Shown: piece after piece, positions 31,445 to 34,230 of the stretch
Numbering within the stretch: the stretch's first letter is position 1
Layout: each line of letters starts with the position of its first letter
NCBI GenBank assembly: GCA_001805245.1
Contig: MHEU01000003.1
Span: 23,979-58,208 of the forward strand
DNA length: 34,230 nucleotides
From: Nitrospirae bacterium RIFCSPLOWO2_02_FULL_62_14
GTDB lineage: Bacteria; Nitrospirota; Nitrospiria; Nitrospirales; Nitrospiraceae
Direction: 5' to 3'
Notes under the pieces: generated by a model
What the model was told of the DNA's origin: nothing
Databases searched by the model: none
What the model saw: only the letters and a program-made list of their open reading frames with translations
Translations under genes and position numbers: made by a program

Positions 31445-32698
31445 TTACCAGAGCTTGGCGCGTCGAATCTTGTTCTCGCCGCGCTCACAGATATACAAAA
31501 GTCCCTGCGGATCGAGCGCGAGCCCGACCGGAGAATTCACCACGGCCTCCAGCGCCGGCAGGCCGTCGCCGTGCTTGAGCTGGCCTGCGGATTCCTTGGC
31601 CACGAACCGGGCCGCGCCGCAACCGCCCATGTTCTTGTCCTCATAGCCGCTCTCGCCGTTGCCGGCGGCCGTCGTGATGATCCCCGTCCTGGCGTCCACC
31701 TTCCGGACACGATGGTTCATCGTATCCGAGATGTAGAGATTATCGTGCGCATCGAGCACCACGGCTTCCGGCGCATGGAGCATGGCTTTCACGGCCGGCT
31801 TGTCGTCGCCGTCATAGCCGTACCGGCAGACACCGGCCACCGTGGACATGATTCCGGTGGATGCGTCGATTTTCCGGACACGGTTGCTGCCCTTGTCCAC
31901 GATATGGACATGGCCGCGGCTGTCCACGGCGATGCCCACGATGTCGTAGAGCCGGGCCTCCCTGGCGGGCCGCCCGTCATCCAGATACATCGACAGATCG
32001 AGCCCGTCCGAGCAGACCGGCATCAGCCACCCGTGGTCGTCGCTGAAATCAATGCCGATGGCATCGCCGGAGAGTACGACCAGGTTTCGGGCGACGAGCG
32101 GCTGTTCGCGGGCTTCGTCCTCGGCCGTCCAGGTCCCGGCAATCGTCGTGACCTGGCCCGTCTTCGGATCGTACCGGCGAACCCGGTGCGCCTGGGTGTC
32201 GGCAATGTACAGGACATCGTCGGCATCGAACGCGATCGCGGCCGGCCAGGTGAGGTTCACTTCAAGGGCCGGCCCATCCCCGTTGAAACCGTGCTGCCCG
32301 GTTCCGACGATGGTGGTAATGACGCCCGTTTCGCGATCGACCCGCCGGATCCGGTTGCTGCCGGAGTCGCAAATGAAGAGGTGATTATGGGAATCGAAGG
32401 CAACATCGAGCGGCAGATACAGGCCCGCCTCGCCGCACGGGCCGCTGTCGCCGCTGTAGCAGGTTTCGCCGATGCCGGCAAAGTTGTGGAGGATGCCGGC
32501 CTGAAGATCCACGCGCCGCACGCGGTCGGATCCGGACTCGGCAAAATAGAGATACCGCCCGTCTCGATCCAGCGCGGCATGGTGCGGGAGCGGAATGCCG
32601 GCCTTCACGGCCAGCTTGCCGTCTCCGGTGCTGCGCGCTTTTCCGTTCCCGGCGAAGGTCTCGATAAACCCGACGCCGAGCTCAACCTGCGTTCCCAT
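31445..32698 (-). CDS. NHL-repeat beta-propeller protein
   Basis: 417 residues from ATG 32698 (MGTQVELGVGFIETFAG). It has about six NHL-type blades with the repeated pattern P-A-VAFD---LYI-D---HRVRKVD--TG-I-T-AG-G, for example FICDSGSNRIRRVDRETGVI and YISDTMNHRVRKVDARTGII. NHL propellers are protein-protein or ligand-binding platforms. There is no obvious signal peptide, so it is either cytoplasmic or exported with a partner. The blade around residues 195-235 is irregular (DFSDDHGWLMPVCSDG). It lies 23 bp after tatA and 45 bp before the heme-b protein gene, in the same direction; no enzyme motif was seen. Confidence 0.85.
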   Translation of the reverse strand: MGTQVELGVGFIETFAGNGKARSTGDGKLAVKAGIPLPHHAALDRDGRYLYFAESGSDRVRRVDLQAGILHNFAGIGETCYSGDSGPCGEAGLYLPLDVAFDSHNHLFICDSGSNRIRRVDRETGVITTIVGTGQHGFNGDGPALEVNLTWPAAIAFDADDVLYIADTQAHRVRRYDPKTGQVTTIAGTWTAEDEAREQPLVARNLVVLSGDAIGIDFSDDHGWLMPVCSDGLDLSMYLDDGRPAREARLYDIVGIAVDSRGHVHIVDKGSNRVRKIDASTGIMSTVAGVCRYGYDGDDKPAVKAMLHAPEAVVLDAHDNLYISDTMNHRVRKVDARTGIITTAAGNGESGYEDKNMGGCGAARFVAKESAGQLKHGDGLPALEAVVNSPVGLALDPQGLLYICERGENKIRRAKLW

Positions 32699-32721
32699 AG
32701 TGTCCGTTTCTGCCCTGTGTC

Positions 32722-32997
32722 TCAAGCCTTGGGCGGTGGCGGTGCAGCCTGCTGCTCTGCGGGAGCCGCCGCGGTCTGTGGTGGAGCCGCCTGTGCCTGC
32801 GGCGTGGCCGGCAGCTGCGCCTGAGCCTGGGCTTGCGCCTCGGCCTCGATCGCATCCGCTTCGTGCACGGACTTCTTGAACCCCTTGATCGCCTTGCCCA
32901 GCCCTTCGCCCAGTTGCGGAAGCTTGCCCGCCCCGAAAATGATGAGCACGATGACCAGGATCAAAACCAGTTCTGTGATGCCGATACTTCCAAACAT
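32722..32997 (-). CDS. tatA: Sec-independent protein translocase protein TatA
   Basis: A 91-residue protein with the TatA plan: a short N-terminal membrane helix ([21 protein letters not shown]), the [22 protein letters not shown] hinge and amphipathic helix (FG, LP and GFKK conserved), and a low-complexity Ala/Gln/Pro tail in AQAQ and APP repeats. The initial FGSIG and the absence of TatB-type length favour TatA/E. It forms the pore component for export of folded, cofactor-containing proteins. GAAGGAGAA lies 8-9 bases before the ATG. Its place among respiratory genes suggests dedicated export of their Tat substrates, though no twin-arginine signal is evident in this window. Confidence 0.92.
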   Translation of the reverse strand: MFGSIGITELVLILVIVLIIFGAGKLPQLGEGLGKAIKGFKKSVHEADAIEAEAQAQAQAQLPATPQAQAAPPQTAAAPAEQQAAPPPPKA

Positions 32998-33038
32998 GGT
33001 GGCGTGTTCTCCTTCGCTAAAAAAATCCTAGCCCCAGC

Positions 33039-33851
33039 CTATGCCGTCCCGGCTTCCTTCGGACGCTTCGCAAACCGGTCCTTCAACCGCTGCCGCGTCT
33101 GCTCGGCCTGTTCGAACATCTTGCATTTGTCGTAGGCGCTAATCAAGTTGTAATAGGCGAGCGGCTCGTCCGGATTGTGCTCGACGGCGTCCTCCAGCAC
33201 CTTGATCGCGAGATCGGATTTCTTGTGATTGAAGGCGATCTCCATCAACTTGAAACTGGCTTCGAGGTGCTTGGGGTCGAGCTCCAGGGTTCGGAGATAG
33301 CATTGCATCGCCATGTCCATGGTGTTGTAATCGGACACTTCCGGATTATCCAGCTCGACGTACACGCCCGCCAAATTGTACCACGCGATCGGATCCTCGG
33401 GCGTCACTTCGATCAGCCGCTCGTAGTACTTCTGCGCCTCGCGGAACTGCCGCTTGTCGGCATAGACGCGCCCAAGGTTGAAAAGCGCCAGCACATCGTC
33501 GCCATGCAACTCCAGCGCGCGCTTGAACTGCGCTTCGGCCTCCTCCGCCATGCCCTTGGTGGCGTAAATGGTCCCGAAGTTGGAATAGTACATGGCCAGG
33601 GACCGGTTCATTTCCTGACGCAGGCCCTCCGCCATTTCGATGGATTTTTTGACTTCGGCCAGCGCGTCGTCCAGACGGCCCTTGCTGAAATACAGTTCGC
33701 CGAGCCGGCAGCGGGCCTGAAAATCCTCCCCGTCCGTCGCCAGCAGCTTTTCCAGCTCGGCGATTTCCTCGTCCGGCGTCAGCTGCTGGTCCGGCTGGCC
33801 GATGGCGGCCCCGCCCGCGTCTGCCTGTTGAGTTGCCTGTTGCTCATCCAT
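33039..33851 (-). CDS. TPR-repeat protein
   Basis: A 270-residue acidic, soluble protein. After a Gln/Ala-rich N-terminus (MDEQQATQQADAGGAAIGQP) it has about six tetratricopeptide repeats, such as DFQARCRLGELYFSKGRLDD, SNFGTIYATKGMAEEAEAQF, ALFNLGRVYADKRQFREAQK and YYNLISAYDKCKMFEQAEQT. There is no signal peptide. TPR proteins act as adaptors, and in this setting it may help assemble the cluster's exported complex, but that is inferred only from its neighbours (membrane protein upstream, tatA downstream, 41-bp gap). Confidence 0.88.
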   Translation of the reverse strand: MDEQQATQQADAGGAAIGQPDQQLTPDEEIAELEKLLATDGEDFQARCRLGELYFSKGRLDDALAEVKKSIEMAEGLRQEMNRSLAMYYSNFGTIYATKGMAEEAEAQFKRALELHGDDVLALFNLGRVYADKRQFREAQKYYERLIEVTPEDPIAWYNLAGVYVELDNPEVSDYNTMDMAMQCYLRTLELDPKHLEASFKLMEIAFNHKKSDLAIKVLEDAVEHNPDEPLAYYNLISAYDKCKMFEQAEQTRQRLKDRFAKRPKEAGTA

Positions 33852-33866
33852 GGTGTGTGTTCCTCT

Positions 33867-34230
33867 TCATGCCTGCTGGCCGAGCAAAGGAGGCGGCTCC
33901 CCTGCCGGTGTGAAATCTTCCGTCCGCATTCCCGCCTGGGGCATGGTCCGCCGGCGCTCCAGCGTCAACAGCAGCACCCCGAGCAGCACCATCAAGGTCA
34001 GATGCGACAACTGCAAGGCGTAACCGGCCAGAAACATCAGCCCGATGCCGATGCCTTCGTAGCGCCCCTGCGTGTACAGTTTGATGACCGTATAGGACCA
34101 GGCCAGCAGCCCCGCCATGTACAACGCAAAGGGCAGGTAGAAGGTGTAGCCCATGCCCATCTGAAAAATCCAGCCGATCCCCTCGCCTGCTTTGCGTACG
34201 CTCTCGGCCACGGCCGGATCGTACCACCCG
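33867..34230 (-). CDS. Small membrane protein, 5' end beyond the window edge
   Basis: At least 120 residues. The frame remains open to the window edge (upstream codons read GWYDPAVAES), so the apparent GTG start at 34211 may not be the real one. It has about three membrane helices (FYLPFALYMAGLLAWSYTVI, GIGLMFLAGYALQL, LTLMVLLGVLLLTL) and then a cytoplasmic Pro-rich tail ending LLGQQA. No family was recognised. It lies 15 bp from the TPR gene and is the most upstream gene seen of the minus-strand respiratory cluster. Confidence 0.65.
   Translation of the reverse strand, partial: GWYDPAVAESVRKAGEGIGWIFQMGMGYTFYLPFALYMAGLLAWSYTVIKLYTQGRYEGIGIGLMFLAGYALQLSHLTLMVLLGVLLLTLERRRTMPQAGMRTEDFTPAGEPPPLLGQQA

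Noticed and set aside
30491-32824. A 777-codon plus-strand frame across the heme-b protein and NHL genes
   Set aside because: It is antisense to two recognisable genes, and its Arg/Asp/His/Pro-rich sequence shows no motif; a GC-driven shadow frame.

Overview
The window looks like chromosomal DNA of a high-GC Gram-negative bacterium, most likely a Nitrospira-type member of Nitrospirota. This is inferred from the gene mix, not from a marker gene. The pointers are a Pup/UBact-like ubiquitin homologue ending in Gly-Gly-Gln, a bacterial topoisomerase VI gene pair, three related pentaheme c-type cytochromes, an SmbP-type His-rich metal-binding protein, a type II DMSO-reductase-family heme-b (gamma) subunit homologue, and families of short palindromic intergenic repeats. 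No rRNA, tRNA, CRISPR array, complete transposon or prophage was seen.

Layout. 1-4350 (+ strand): the end of a TolC-family outer-membrane efflux protein, a degenerate CPBP-type membrane protein, an RNase Z-like metallo-beta-lactamase-fold hydrolase and a GlpM/DUF3147-like membrane protein. Then comes a two-gene DUF4258/YgiT-type zinc-finger module that looks like a toxin-antitoxin pair. It lies between the intact GlpM-like gene and a second, slightly diverged copy of that gene's last 136 bp, so it resembles a small insertion. 4387-7267 (+): a divergent full-length UvrA whose second ATPase domain carries an in-frame REP-like palindrome. 7351-12477 (- strand): YqgE/AlgH, a nitrilase-superfamily hydrolase, SmbP, a tandem rhodanese, a membrane-anchored pentaheme cytochrome and a histone-deacetylase-family protein. 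12611-15122: a small TPR protein, an orphan protein and an M3 oligopeptidase. 15129-17760 (-): an exported flavodoxin-like protein, a tiny zinc ribbon and an acyl-CoA synthetase, divergent from a secreted DUF192 protein (17826-18365, +). 18458-23284 (-): bifunctional Rel, UBact and a K+-independent H+-pumping pyrophosphatase. 23484-26737 (-): Top6A and Top6B. 26906-27160 (+): an orphan protein. 27171-34230 (-): two pentaheme cytochromes, a PDZ protein, the heme-b gamma-subunit homologue, an NHL beta-propeller, TatA, a TPR protein and a small membrane protein cut by the window edge.

How the genes may work together. The last block reads as an operon-like respiratory cluster. It combines an exported heme-b electron-transfer subunit, periplasmic pentaheme cytochromes, a Tat translocase component and scaffold-type proteins (PDZ, TPR, NHL). 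The catalytic molybdopterin subunit it would serve is not in the window. The pyrophosphatase, Rel and UBact point to energy conservation, the stringent response and protein tagging.

Non-coding structure is unusually rich. Four intergenic sites hold hairpins built from 7-8 bp units. A hairpin repeat in the UBact leader recurs inside a 278-bp inverted-repeat-bounded element between two cytochrome genes. Two genes have a -10 box exactly 7 nt before the ATG, which suggests leaderless mRNAs.
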